64,000 bases of DNA from Saccoglossus kowalevskii (Eukaryota; Hemichordata; Enteropneusta; Harrimaniidae): assembly GCF_000003605.2 (NCBI RefSeq), contig NW_003109081.1:349563-413562 (forward strand), in the 5' to 3' direction. Below, piece after piece: positions 24,701-37,396 of the stretch (position 1 is its first letter; every line of letters begins with the position of its first letter). The notes under the pieces were generated by a model. That model was not told the origin of the DNA and searched no databases. It worked only from the letters and a program-made list of their open reading frames with translations. A program made the position numbers and the translations under genes.

Positions 24701-25350
24701 TAATATAATGATTGATTATGATGTATGCCCTCCTTAAAGTCACACAGAATAATACTTTAAGGTGAATGAGATCCACCACTCATTACTCAAAAACAAGGTC
24801 GCTACAATTGTGCACAGAAACAGTAATTGAACACATGGCATAGTTAATGTATACCATTTTAGTTAATGTGAGCGTGCAGTTCAGGATGTGGATAATGGTT
24901 GACGTAGATCCCTGTTCTAAGGTCTGATTAGAATTATTTTATCCACAAGCTGAAACGAGTAAATGAAAAAGGTTCATTAAGTTATTATATATAAATCTAG
25001 CATTGGGTACGTAAGTGATGAATATACACGTATGTCAATGTTTTTGATTGTAATGGTCTAAAAATTCGCACGCAGGTTTCTGATATCTGGGTTACCATTA
25101 CAAACATTTAAATAACTACATTGTAGGTTTTACTTATTTTGTACCATCTCACAATCTCACCCAATTTCGTCTGCCGACTTATATCTGGACACGATATTTT
25201 TTTCAGGAACATATTTCCTTTTTAAAGTTATGTTAATATTGGTATCGATTTTTCAGCCTATTTACATAACTTTTTTTTATTGTTCTATCTCGAACTTTGT
25301 ATTTTATTATCTGGTTCATGTAGTGTTTTTCTTGCCACGACCGTATATCA

Positions 25351-25493
25351 AAATAAATAAATAAATAAATAAATAGATGGATGGATGGATGGATGGATGG
25401 ATGGATGGATGGATGGACGGACGGACGGACGGACGGACGGACGGACAGATCGATCGATCGATCGATCGATGGATGGATGGATGAATGAATGAA

Positions 25494-25556
<63 letters not shown>

Positions 25557-25569
25557 ACAAATAAACAAA

Positions 25570-25624
<55 letters not shown>

Positions 25625-25625
25625 A
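25351..25625. repeat. Compound tetranucleotide microsatellite
   Basis: Successive blocks of AAAT, ATGG, ACGG, ATCG, ATGG, AATG and a long AAAT/AAAC block, all in one 4-base register. The blocks differ by single substitutions spread by slippage. Long open frames across it on the minus strand translate to [12 protein letters not shown] repeats and are artefacts of the period-4 sequence. Confidence 0.98.
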
Positions 25626-27489
25626 TGATGTGTGTAATGATGTGTCGGTAATATTTTTATATTGATTTTTGTTGCATTTGCATCAAATATTTACCAAACA
25701 GTGAGACAGAAATCTATAGGATTGGATGTACTTCTTAGCTGGCTTCACATGCATAGTTCAAGCCTTTCTAACCGGTGCTTATACCACTGCTTATATCACT
25801 GCTTTCACCCGGGGGAGGGGTTGCATGACACGAATGGTTGAAATAAATAAATTAATATTCATGTGCAATGAAAGACTACGCTACGAGCTGAAAAATTAAA
25901 CGGAAAACTGATGTAAAAGTGTTTTTGAGACACAGTTTTGATCCAAATTGTTGAATGTAACCACAGGTCGTTTACCGTGATCATAGCAAATTACGAAATT
26001 CATCGGGAATGCAGAGGAACGTATATATTTCCCCCTGGTATTATTGCTCAAATTGTTTTCATTAACTTTTATCAGTGACAAGTTACCTAATTAGTATGCA
26101 TTTCGATAAACTACTGTGTGTATGCGAAGTTTGAAATGGAAATTTTTTAACGCATTAAAATCAAGCGTGGAACTGGTGTGGTTGATTTGTTTTACAATAG
26201 ACATGTTTCTAAGTTGTGTTGCAGACTATTCGTTAACAAAATCGCTGAAATTATTTTATCTCATTGTAAAAGGAACGTTGTTGCTTCAACGTTGTTGCCT
26301 ACGGACGACTGACTTTGAAACGTTTCACCGAGATCGGACGGCGCCCTATTGTGCCAATCCGCCTTCATCATTGCATTCAAACAAATCACGTGTGCGCTGT
26401 TTAAACCCGGAATTCTACCAATAGGGGTAGTAAAAAAACATTGCAAAGCATGCAAATTCAACATTTGCAAACCAGTATACTAAAACAGAAAAGCTTAGGG
26501 ATGCAAAAGAAGGATAGATATTAGTATAAATATCAGTATTTCAGTATGAGCATCTCTGTTGATACAATTCCTCACATATTCTATTCCCATTTATTCCTGC
26601 GTAAACTGGAATAGCCTCTTTCCTTGTCAACATTCTGAGTAAAATCACGTGATAGGCTATTGAAATTGGCTGTTACATACTTACCGCTGGCCTGGAAATT
26701 ATGTTCAATTAGCTCTCATTCAAGTAACAATGCAGATTTCCTAGTGGGATTAGGACTGGTTCGACCCCACCATTAAAAAATGTGGGTGTTTTCAGCAAAA
26801 AACGAATAACCCTGGAGTGCACACAATACACTAAATTTCGGAACAAATCTCGCATTAGTTATGGCAGCAGAATATCCGTAAAATATCAGACGAAACATGA
26901 AAACACTACATATTGTATTTCAGCCTGAACCCTTTATTGCAATTCCAGGAATTACCCCCATACGTACAACCATTTTCCGCCTTGTATAACCAACTCCTGA
27001 AAACAAACTCTTGATTCCACGCTGAAGCGTTTGGGAACAAAGACAGATTAATTTTTGAAAAAGTACTTCGTCTTGGCGTTGACGTTTTGAAATTCCAAAC
27101 TCACAAAGTTTAGAATTTGCTGTGGAAATAGCGTGAATTACTGTATGCACACGTGACTAATTTGCATAGCTTTTTTCATGGCTCTTAATACTCTTGTTTG
27201 TGCAATAACGTAGCTTTGGAAATCTTATTATTAAAAATACACTATAATAACATTAAACAATAATTATGGGAGAAATATACTATCGTTATATTACATATGC
27301 AATATTACGTGGTACATGTGTGCTGGCAGTCGCTATGAATTTACATAAATTAGAGATGTGTTTGGAAAAAATGTATTGATCAAACTAAAGCTGATATTTA
27401 AGTTAAACCTTATTTTGCTTAGAGCTGCGTAAATTGAAGGTTTTGTTGTTCTTATTCCACACCAAAAATGTTGATTATCAGATTAAAGG

Positions 27490-27565
27490 GCAGCAGTCGT
27501 CGCACTGCGTCCTATTCGATATGGGACTCATAGCGACGTATACAACGCGTGCAAAATACATTGTT
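27490..27565 (+). repeat. Dispersed repeat, copy 1 of 3
   Basis: The core TCGATATGGGACTCATAG followed by CGACGTATACAACGCGT matches 58000-58060 closely and 44634-44715 more loosely, all on the plus strand. A shared GTCGTCGCACTGCG-like stretch precedes the core. Unknown family. Confidence 0.65.
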
Positions 27566-29221
27566 TATTTCAATGAAATTCGAACACGCGCTGCGCGACG
27601 ACCACCGCTCTTTAAGTATGTGATGTTTATATCAAGTCCAACGCTCATAAATCATATCAAAAGTCATAGGGTTTTACATACAATTCAGGAACATATATTT
27701 TCTTATCCTTTTGCAAAATATTAAATTAATTATTAGATATTAGTGGGTGTTAGTCATTTGAGTGGGAACAAGCACAGTGCAGCATACATTTAATATAGGT
27801 TCGTCAAAAAACATTTTTTCAATTATAGATATAAATATTATCTGATGATCTATGTTGATTTGTATTTATAATTTCATTTTGTTTACTGAGATAAAACATA
27901 AACCACCATTCAGCTATTTCAACTAAATTCGATAACAACAACTATGTTAGCTTGTTAACTGGTGCATGGTAAAATAATTAATCTATTTTCTATTTTTAAT
28001 ATTTTGATTAATTTTATAAATAGTTAATGGTAAGCGGATCTATTTTTCTAGTACAAACAGTATCCCCTAGATTATATGTGAGCTTACGATGTGTTTCTTA
28101 AGCGGATCTTTGCAATGCATTGTGTCTCTGTCCTTGATCACAGTCCACGCAGATTTGTCTTTAGATGAGCGATGGCTCATTTGATATGATAACCTCCGGG
28201 AAAAATAATAATAATCTGCCTTGTGTATGTCCCATCGTCTGTCCTACATAATTTAGTTTGTACCTAAAAACACGTCGTATTCGAAGTTTATAGTTGATTA
28301 ATATTTAATCGATCATAGACACGGGAGAATGTGTGACGTCTTTTTTCATTTGTCGAGCTCTATTATGTTACGTGCGCGAAACAAGTGTCATACTGCCTCG
28401 TCGTACGTGCTTTTAGCAGTTTATGAAAAACGTGATGTGCCAATTACGCTCATACGAGACTAGTTGGGTACTAATGTTCATATACTATTTGATAGACATA
28501 TTTTAATCTGATGATCGACGAAAAAAAAACATCACAAACAATGACAATGAATCGAAAGATTTCCCTAGCAAGTATAACTTTCAAGCAGTTTCATGAAACG
28601 TTTTTGAAAATTTACAAGTTTGTATACATAGTGTATTCTATTGATGAGCATAATTAATATTTTGTTCGTAAATATTATTTTAACGTACTAGTATTTTCAC
28701 ATGTCGAACGTTCAAACTGTGAGCGAAATACCATAGTAAGATTAAGACGTGACCATTGTATTCTTGTTAAATTCCCTGTATAGGTTTTAAACATTGACGT
28801 GGACGTTCAAAACTATTCACTTCATTTATTCTTAATTAGAGTTTATAAACAATGTTGTCTAATTATATAAAATATTCCCGATATTTCAATGCATATATTG
28901 TATTGTAATATGTTAATTGTTGGGTTTTCAAAATATAGACACATCTACTGAACATGCGCATTTAAACTACCAAGGGAGATATAATAAAATAATACACTTG
29001 TATATTTCTCTAATAACACCAAGAGACTCACGAAATTAAATACAGTGACGTTCGATAGTAATGTATTAGGTTTGACTATTTTACTTGGAAAATGCGAAAT
29101 TCTAATCATAGTTGAAAACTATATTAAATGGGAACTAAATAGAGCCTAATTTGGTGTTTGTATTTATCAAGTTATGTATATTGATTATAAATTTGTCACC
29201 ATGAGGTTTTTCAGCACGATT

Positions 29222-29256
29222 TGACCTGAAACAACTTCCTTTGACCTAACAGGTCA
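29222..29256. promoter_or_regulatory. Three nuclear-receptor-like half sites
   Basis: TGACCT at 29222-29227, TGACCT at 29242-29247 and AGGTCA at 29251-29256. The last two form an everted repeat with a 3-bp spacer, which is also a 15-bp palindrome around AAC. AGGTCA is the general half site of many nuclear receptors. Occupancy is inference; no gene is nearby. Confidence 0.3.
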
Positions 29257-30379
29257 TGTCTTTCATTAACCAATCAAAATGATGTGTCGTAATGATGAAA
29301 TTTTCCGATTATTGACGATGATTTTTTAACGCAATGCGATAGTGAATTACCGCAATGTTAAAATGCGATCTGTAGCACTGATTGCAACGAAAAACGATGA
29401 TTTTTTCCCTAAAAACTGGTGATTCGCAGTTTCCGAAAAGTAAACGACGATTAATAGTAACCGTGGGTAAACTGAGCGTGTAGGGAGAATTTAAACACCT
29501 TTCACGGTCGCCAACATGTCACATCGTTCAAACCCTAGGCCTTTCATGATAGTCTCAAAGTAAACCATGCCCAATAACCAGGTACACGACTTAACGATCA
29601 CATTTTTGGCTTTTTGAAAGCTACTACTCAAAGAAATATTGATTAATTCAGTATTGCAACATCGGGGTCATCCTGGGAAAATGACAGAATAGAAAGGATG
29701 CGAACCACGTTGTGTACGTTCGCCATGCACTCTGAAATTAATGCGAGTTTTCTCATAAAAGCAGGAACCAAACTACCATGCCAATCACGATTATTATGAA
29801 ATGAAACACACTTTTTACAGACATATTTTAAAGAATATCGTCGACAACCAGTAAAACCACTCTGGGCTTATAATCGTGAATGCCCTCAACTCGATAAATA
29901 CCTAGTAAAAAAATAGAGGGATAGGCTTCATACTCGGGAGGAACTTACGATCGGAGAAGTACGGTACTTTAACGCAATTGGGCTTCCACTCTGAGAATAC
30001 TGTGGTTCAAACGCATAATGATCTAACCCAAGTTCTAAAAAGCACATTGGGCATATAAAAGTTTTTACTAGTAGTACACAATGCATGAACGGTTATGTAC
30101 AATGGCGTATACGAATGCGATCAGATACTAAACAGCTTTGAAAAGTACCTGGATGTTAAATATGTTCGTTCGTTATTTATTCTCTTCCATGAATGGCCTC
30201 CATGGTGTTTAATTGCTAGCACTTCAAATGCCTATCCAAGCTACAGTTATAATTAAAAAAAATAAACCACTGCAACATTATTTCGAATACAGTTTAGAAT
30301 ATACACGACTATAAATTAAGGCCGCATTTAGGTTCGCTTTAAGGCTGCCATCGGAGAGACTGATCTGACATACTGAAAA

Positions 30380-30404
30380 AAAAAACATCAAATTGATGTT
30401 TTTT
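30380..30404. repeat. 25-bp palindrome
   Basis: AAAAAACATCAA and TTGATGTTTTTT are perfect inverted copies around a single A. Although it looks like an intrinsic terminator, that reading does not apply to animal nuclear DNA. Confidence 0.7.
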
Positions 30405-32792
30405 CTTTAATAAACTTAATATCGAGTAGTGATAGTTGCGATGATCTGATTCGTTTATTTTATTGTATCTGTGAATACGCACGTTTGTGGGCACAATACA
30501 TCATTACACATAACATGTAAATGGCAATCTAAAATGTCATCACAAATACTAAGGACTGATACAAGAAGAGCTACCGTCCCGCGGCTATTTCCTACACAGC
30601 TACTGCGTGCATTCATGTTTGAAAGATCAGTCAGGGTTTAAGCCGTTAGTCGAGATCAGTGACGGAATTAGATTTTTACTTCAGTCTTCGAGGCTGATTA
30701 CGTGACTATTAGATATATATACATGAGAGCGAAGAAACTGTGTCCATGCAAGTACGTGCGTTTCCAATTATCAACTGGATATCGTTTACCCAGTACCCAT
30801 TTCAGTCGTACTGGGTGCCGCATTCCATAAAGACTCATTAAAATGATGATGGATTAAAGGTTTTGATAGAATTATTGATTATCGGTGGGCAGGCAAATAT
30901 TCTATAAATAACATTAAATTTCTTGGAGTGGAAAAAAATACTGGATCATAGATTATATCTTGACGGACCAAAAAGTCGAGAGTAATTACATTACTTTCCT
31001 GTATTCTTTGTATAAGTTATACCACTAGTAAACATTTTAAAAGATGTGTGTGTTCTTTTCTTTTTAAATACCTATCTGTGAGACGCTTTCTAGAATTGAA
31101 AGTATATATATGTTATTTCCACGAAATTCTTTTTAATACTGCTCAAAATTAAGTCACCCCCCTCCGTCGGTCAATTACAGCATGTTTAATTCCCAATAAT
31201 GATCCATGTTCCACTCATATGCAGGAATCTCGTGGCCCAACCCATAATTCATTGCGACGCACCCGGTAGTGAATTGTATTATGCATTGCGCAAGTTTCTT
31301 TCTAATGAAAGCGCTTACCGTTTTGGGGACAGTGATTGTCAAACCATTATAATTTATACGGGAAAATAAAAATACACGATACAATTGTCGACATTATGAG
31401 TCACAATAAAAATATACTGTAAAAGATTCACCTTTGACCTACAAAAACGAGTCTCAATAGTGTTAACGGTTCGGCCGCGAATGACTTTAAAACACCAATA
31501 AATGAAATTGTTCCTGTAATGTTATTGCTCGTTTTTGTAATTAATAGTACATTAAAAAAATTTACACAATAATGAAATTTCAGAATCGTTATATTCATTG
31601 CATACAGTGGTATTCATATTAAATTAAATTTAATTAAATTAATTTCACAACGCATTTAAGGACGTCATCTGTACTGCGTTAGTCTAATGTTAAGAAAAGT
31701 AATTATTCGCTTATTAAATTATTTCTATCACTGAACAATGAAATTGTATAAGAGTTGAGAGACTGATTGCATTTCATCAATGGATATACAATGTCATCCC
31801 ACATATAGGAGTTGTATCCAATGTGTAATCGTGAACGCAGTGAAATGTGTAGTATAATAAGCGATGTTTTTTTTCGCTCGTTATTTACACGCTGCGTGTT
31901 TTGTTTTTCATCAGACCGATACCATACGCATCTGTTTCAGATGTTAGAATCTACGTAACAATCATCACATTTATTAATACACTGATTATCCACGAGAAGA
32001 AATAGTATCAGACAGTAATCGTGCTCTATAGTGTGTGCCCATATGCACGTATCGTTATAAGTGTGTTTTAATTATATTCATTGAAATATTATTAAAGATG
32101 TAACATTAAATCTAGTACATTACTAATTTATAGAGCATATATTAAAAGTTATAATCCTTTTGTATTTTTGGGAGATGTTATATTTTGTAGGTTGTGAGGG
32201 GAAACAACTGTTATATAGATCAAAGCCTAAATTACTAATTATGCCGAAGCGAATTCTTTGAACAGACGTGGTTCGATTGTTGACAAGTCAAGTATTTTAC
32301 GTCGCAATTTTCTTTATGTCAAACACACATTCACATCGATTCAATTATATCGTAACCGATATACAACGCGTACAATTGACATTTGTTGGGAGATCAACAT
32401 CAGTTGTATCCCTCAAATCTATCTTAATTTGATCAGAGACGTCGGGGTAAAACTAGACTACGTGTTCAAAAGCCAGTGTAGCTGAAAAAAACGTGTGTTG
32501 TATTAAGAAGTAAGTCTGATAAGGTTTACTATGACTATAATATAAAACAGCTATTCGTAATTAACTTAATATGATTCGTCTATACTGCATGGACCTTTTT
32601 ATATATACCTTTCAGATCATATAAAACGTGTTCTAAAATGACATGTATTTTTTTTAAACCGCCAAGCAAGTCTGATTCTCAGAAAATCGATATTTGGCCG
32701 ACTTATATGTATTACGAAATGCAGAGCTGTATTTAGAATGTCTAGTAAAAAGCGGAAAGCTATTATTATTTAATGTGCGAAAATTGTAATAT

Positions 32793-32812
32793 TTTTGACA
32801 ACTTTGTCAAAA
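32793..32812. repeat. 20-bp inverted repeat
   Basis: TTTTGACAA and TTGTCAAAA are exact inverted copies around CT. A short hairpin of unknown significance. Confidence 0.6.
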
Positions 32813-34791
32813 CCCTAACAAGAAAATCAGAATTTTAGAAAAAGGTAGTTTTTCGCTAAGAAAATTTAAATATTAATAATTTCATATAGGTCATATGACG
32901 TGTTCCCGAGACTGTACTTAGTTTTGAATTAGTAAACGGATCATTACAAATGAATAGGATATGAAATTACGCCTCAGCTGGACCACGAGCAATATACTTG
33001 TTTTCCGAATTGTGGTTCCCAAGGTAACAGGCGGACATCAGATATACGTAGACCGGTGAGTTTTTCACGCCAAATTTTGGAACTGTGCCAGATTTTTGTT
33101 TTATTATCTGTCACGATAAATATTGCATGACAATTGTGCGATAAATTACAGAATGGCCAGGATTCATCGAAACCCATTGGGTAACTGGCAAACGCAAACT
33201 AGTTGAGAACAAGAATGATATAAGAATTATAAAACGGAAATCGTTTGTTAATTCCGGACAACGTCGCATGCCATCTACAAGCAACAAAAAATGTATAAAA
33301 CAAGTTGATCACTCTGTGATTAAGTCATAGTGATTGCATCATTGACTATTTCTGTTCATTCAATCCGGTGAAAACTGCTGGTGTATCATAGCTACGGCTT
33401 CTCTGTGACGTAATCCGTGACTGGTATTTAAAACGTGTACTATAAATTGCTTTATGGTGCATAAGATTATGAAAAACATTAGGACATTTTGAAATCGGAA
33501 AACTATAACCAAATAATGGCATCCAAAATTAAACAGCAAAATGGCCGCGAATGCATAAGAATTTAGAGCGCTATTCTGTGTATTCAAAATTATAATTAAA
33601 TACTCTTCAAGGGCATCTGTGATCACGTGATAAATGGTGAGACGTAGTAAGCTTAATAAAAATGTCCGTAGTAATTTGTAATTATGATATTCGACTCGAA
33701 ATTTCACAATTTATTCCTAATTGCAAAACCCCGTGTATGTAAATCCACCGGGAATGATCAAAATCACGTGGTATACTATCCTCTCCAACTGGTTCTTCCC
33801 CGAATTTTTGGAATCAATACATTTGTCAAATCTCTGTCATAGGCAGCCTTCAATCACCACCTACGAACATTTATTTGCAGTTGTTTCACATGAAATCAAA
33901 CTACAAAAAGTCGGAAAAAATTATGTGACAATCCAACTACATATTAATGTCTGACTTACATAGCTGAGAAAAAAAAAACATTAAACGCTAATTTCACTCA
34001 AAAATTCTCTGCATATAACAGTCATAGTACATAAAGGTTATAGAAAATTTAGAACGTCGGTATATATTATAGAATCTAATGTCTTCATAATTTTAAAAGG
34101 ACTGCACCTTCCTAGCGTAAATCGTGCATGTTTTAATTTAATTGACCAAACATTTTTTTTTTCAGATTTAAGGCGTAAAACGTTTTATTAAACCTGATTA
34201 AAGTAACCGGTTGCATTTGTTAACCGACAGGGACTTGTAGTTAGAGCATATTTGATTATGCAAATGAGTCATATGCAAAGCTGCTTTGTGTAGTGATAAG
34301 TAACGCGTATCTGGAGAGGAGCTACGTGAAAGAACATTCTATATATTGCTAAGACATTCAGCACTGTACTGTGTATTTCTATGGGGTATACGCGAGCTGC
34401 TATGGAATGCCGATCAAAGATAGAGCCGATGAATACAGCCAAAGTCGAGAACACAGAGCAAACTCAACTTTTAGACAATCATGAACAGCCAAATTTACAA
34501 TTTTTGCACATGTAGAGTTTACACCGTTGCGGAGTTTCTCAGCAACTCGCCCAAATGACATTTTTTAACGGTGGTTTTCAGCGGTTGTTGTAATCTAGCC
34601 ATGCAAAACCGAGCCCGGATGGTTGCTTCTGGGAATGATATTACCAAGACTACGAATTGCACAGAAGTATTCTGCCGTGTTAGGGTAAACTGTTAATCCT
34701 GTAGGGGAGGTTAGATTATAGGTTGCGGGCGAGATAATATTATTTGTTGAGCATCAGACAGCCTAGTGTAAATATTATTGTCACTGCTTCA

Positions 34792-34885
34792 TGTGATATC
34801 ACGGGGATTTTCGTATAATGAGCTCTCATTTGTCTTAGTCAACAAGACGTTCGGTTAAAGGGCAATTACTGTCGAAACGAACAAA
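34792..34885 (+). repeat. Dispersed repeat (partner 36178-36283)
   Basis: Starts GTGATATCACGGGGAT and ends with CAATTACTGTCGAAAC, matching 36178-36283 in the same orientation with a short insertion in the latter. The two copies are 1.4 kb apart. Family unknown. Confidence 0.65.
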
Positions 34886-35313
34886 TGTGTGTAATGGACA
34901 CGAATATAATGTGCACTCGATTGCATAATTTATAAAGTTAATACCGGTATGAGAGCTGGTGCCTTTTAGCCATCGACGAATATTAACAAAAGTATAATGC
35001 ATTCAACGCTGTCGATGTAACGATGTCATTTCGCGGCATTTTGTTGAAAGCATTAATATTAGAAAAAAAATGCATGAAATTGATGTCATAGACAAAAGGG
35101 TCATTTGTAAAATATAAAATGCCCCTGTTGAGATCAGCTGAAAATGGATTATGTTTATAAAGGGATCTTATATAATGATAAAACATTACAAATTTAAAAT
35201 TAATGTAATTTCAACTTTAAATACCTATCCGAATCCATTTTAAAATATGCAGCAATTTTTTCACATTTTGCATAATGATTGTAAAATTAAGATCCTAAAC
35301 ATTTTGTTTTTCA

Positions 35314-35518
35314 GTGTGGCGGTCTTTACAAAGAATGTGATTTTATTAAAATTATGGCAAGTTGCATAATACTTCCTCCATTTATACTAATCATCAAGCA
35401 TTATAGTGTAGTGAATTGATTGCCTATCAGATTTGTGTGCAAAATTATTGTGCTTAGAAATGCATAATAACCTGGTCAGCATAAGATTTCTAATTCTATT
35501 TTACTTTTCTATTTCTCT

Positions 35519-35585
<67 letters not shown>

Positions 35586-35960
35586 TAATAATAATAATAA
35601 TATCGCACGAAACTGTTATTAGATATGCATAAATCTGAATTTGCCGTGACCAAGGCATAATTTACTACATGAATATGAGCTGACAAATAAATAATACAAA
35701 AACGTGCAAATATCTCAGTATATTTTCATCCATGCGGTAATAGCGCCCTCAGTGTCACGTTTATATTTGTATTTCTATTATTCTGTTACCACAACATACA
35801 TGTACTATTTCGTATGACATAAGTGAATTTATTTATATTATCTCCCAACTAGCAAAAACTGTCACTGATGCATTGTAATTGATTGTTCGCTGTACTGTGG
35901 TGTGTGTAGTGTCGCGTTGAATAGTGCCACTATGTGGTGCGACAGCGAGAATCAAATTTA
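35314..35960 (+). repeat. Longer dispersed repeat, copy 1 (partner 39262-39785)
   Basis: Collinear matches to 39262-39785: a TGGCG-ACC/GTC block followed by AATGTGATT-CC/TT-ATTAAAATTA, a TAAATTGATTGCCTAT-like block, a GCGCCCTCA block, and a GATGCATTGT-ATTGATT block ending in a GTGCCAC/GCGCCAC and TGGTGYG motif. The order is conserved but the spacing differs, mainly through the (AAT)n run at 35521-35602. Probably an old non-autonomous element or an ancient local duplication. Confidence 0.7.
35521..35602. repeat. (AAT)n microsatellite
   Basis: About 27 AAT units with one AAC interruption. It lies inside the longer dispersed repeat, in a place where the partner copy has none. Confidence 0.98.
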
Positions 35961-36177
35961 CAGTACTCGTATGCTAGCATTACATACCAGCGTATTTTGT
36001 GTCTCGGTTTCAGCTGTGTCTTGTAGATATACTTCATGACAAAAAAAAGATTCGAAAAACGGTGCATGGAAGCCAATTATTGCCTATGTCGTGTCCAGCA
36101 GAATAAGTATTTTGAGCAAGGTCGCAGTTTAATATGGGTAAATGAATGGCCATACCAGTATAACTCGTATATACGAC

Positions 36178-36283
36178 GTGATATTAAGGGGATCATCGTC
36201 TAATGACCTCTAAATATTCGCGGATATTCCTCGTCAATCGGACGTTATTCAGATGAAGGTCAATTACTGTCGAAACAAGTAAC
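36178..36283 (+). repeat. Dispersed repeat, second copy (partner 34792-34885)
   Basis: Shares GTGATAT, GGGGAT, TCGT-TAATGA, GACGTT and CAATTACTGTCGAAAC in order with the first copy. It lies about 200 bp upstream of the second TTAA-flanked MITE. Confidence 0.65.
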
Positions 36284-36472
36284 ATATTTTGTGGCAATGC
36301 ATGCACTGTTGCTGCCGGTTCGCAACACGATTAGATTATGTAGCGCCGTCTAGCGGCCTTTTTTTTGTTTTGAAGTTGATTTTATACCGTTTTGAAAATG
36401 GCAAGTTTTCTCACCAACGCTGCATTCGATTCGACTTCATTCAATTCATGGTTTAAGCTATTTCATGGTTAA

Positions 36473-36628
36473 AGCGGGAGGGTAGCCACCTGCGCACGTG
36501 CGGGAATTGAGTCCCAAACGAAGATAACAACACACACAAAAACACAAAAGCTCATGGGTAGACCCTTGTTTGTAAAGAATGACACGCTATGGCCATCTGA
36601 CGCATGCGCAGGTGACGACTCCCCCGCC
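36473..36628 (+). mobile_element. TTAA-flanked MITE, copy 2
   Basis: Matches the element at 14942-15085 over its length, with the core CCACCTGCGCACGTGCGGG, then GAATTGAGTCCCAA, then GCTCATGGGTAGAC, and similar inverted termini. TTAA (36469-36472) stands at the left. The right flank has decayed to AACA, so the right duplication is lost. It is 12 bp longer than copy 1 through small indels. Confidence 0.82.
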
Positions 36629-37396
36629 AACATAAGTGCGATCTTATTTCCTGTTGCTGTAAAATAACGACTTTTGATTTGATTAGATTTCAAGTTAATT
36701 TTTGATGCCTGGGTTTCTACTGAAATGTGAAAAATTCCAAGAAACTTTCATGTATTTATCGATGATTGTTCAAGAAAAAAGCTATTTATTTATGAATAGT
36801 TGATCTGATTCATCGATTTATTGTTATGTCTCAATAAGAGCAACCTTTGTTCTGTTTCACTCGACGCGTATCACGTATTACAACCGCTATTGCAATGTGT
36901 GGTGTAAATTGACTTGTATCGCAACAACTACTTCTATATTGTTATTGTACGTGTACATCACTATTATTGGTCTATTAGCCACGAATATTACAGATGTGCA
37001 GCGAATCTCTGAATTATGTATTCACGTTATACTTATATATTATACATTATTTATAATCTACTCAAAAATAATTGTATAATTTCTTTATTTTTTACATTTG
37101 AAACCATTGTTACTGTCATTATTTTATTGTAAGTCAACCCAATATATCTATTGGATTGATCGATGCGTTGACAGTTGTGTTTGATCTAAGTGATTGTGTC
37201 AATATTCACCGTCACGCGAACAGCGGGAGCTGTTAGATGTACTTCAAACGCATAGATTATAGAGAAAATACTGGTAAAAAAAAGTATAATGCATCGGACC
37301 GTACCTATGTCGACATTTGTTCTTTTTTGTTTTGATGACCGTAGACAAATAGAAAAGTATGAAAAATGATTGTATCTGGTGAGACCAGTGAAATGT

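Larger units (their letters stand above)
15090..25350. other. 10-kb gene-free tract
   Basis: I found no exon or gene that can be supported on either strand. Frames of 60-90 codons occur at the rate expected by chance in such DNA and show no domain or splice context. The tract holds an imperfect hairpin at about 18628-18656 (TACCCTTT / AAAGGGTA), a perfect palindrome at 21722-21751 and a GC-richer patch at 20560-20960. Part of the 5' end may belong to the 3' UTR or last exons of the receptor gene. Confidence 0.55.
25626..34790. other. 9-kb gene-free tract
   Basis: No supportable exon. It includes one copy of a three-copy dispersed repeat (27490-27565), a group of nuclear-receptor-like half sites (29222-29256), a 25-bp palindrome (30380-30404) and a 20-bp hairpin (32793-32812). 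A GC-richer stretch at about 26280-26440 has neither repeat partners nor coding signs that I could see. Confidence 0.5.

Noticed and set aside
25233-25568. Long minus-strand open frame of LFIY, HPSI and DRSI repeats
   Set aside because: It is the translation of the compound tetranucleotide microsatellite, which leaves frames open without stops.
30380-30404. Hairpin plus T run resembling a bacterial intrinsic terminator
   Set aside because: The window is animal nuclear DNA with spliced genes; the palindrome is adequately described as a repeat.
33360-33707. 115-codon minus-strand frame with hydrophobic stretches
   Set aside because: AT-rich DNA yields Leu/Ile/Phe-rich chance frames. There is no motif, no splice context and no orientation signal.
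36469-36693. Frames at 36469-36693 and 14810-15025 (minus) with similar peptides
   Set aside because: The similarity comes from the shared TTAA-flanked MITE, not from a protein family.
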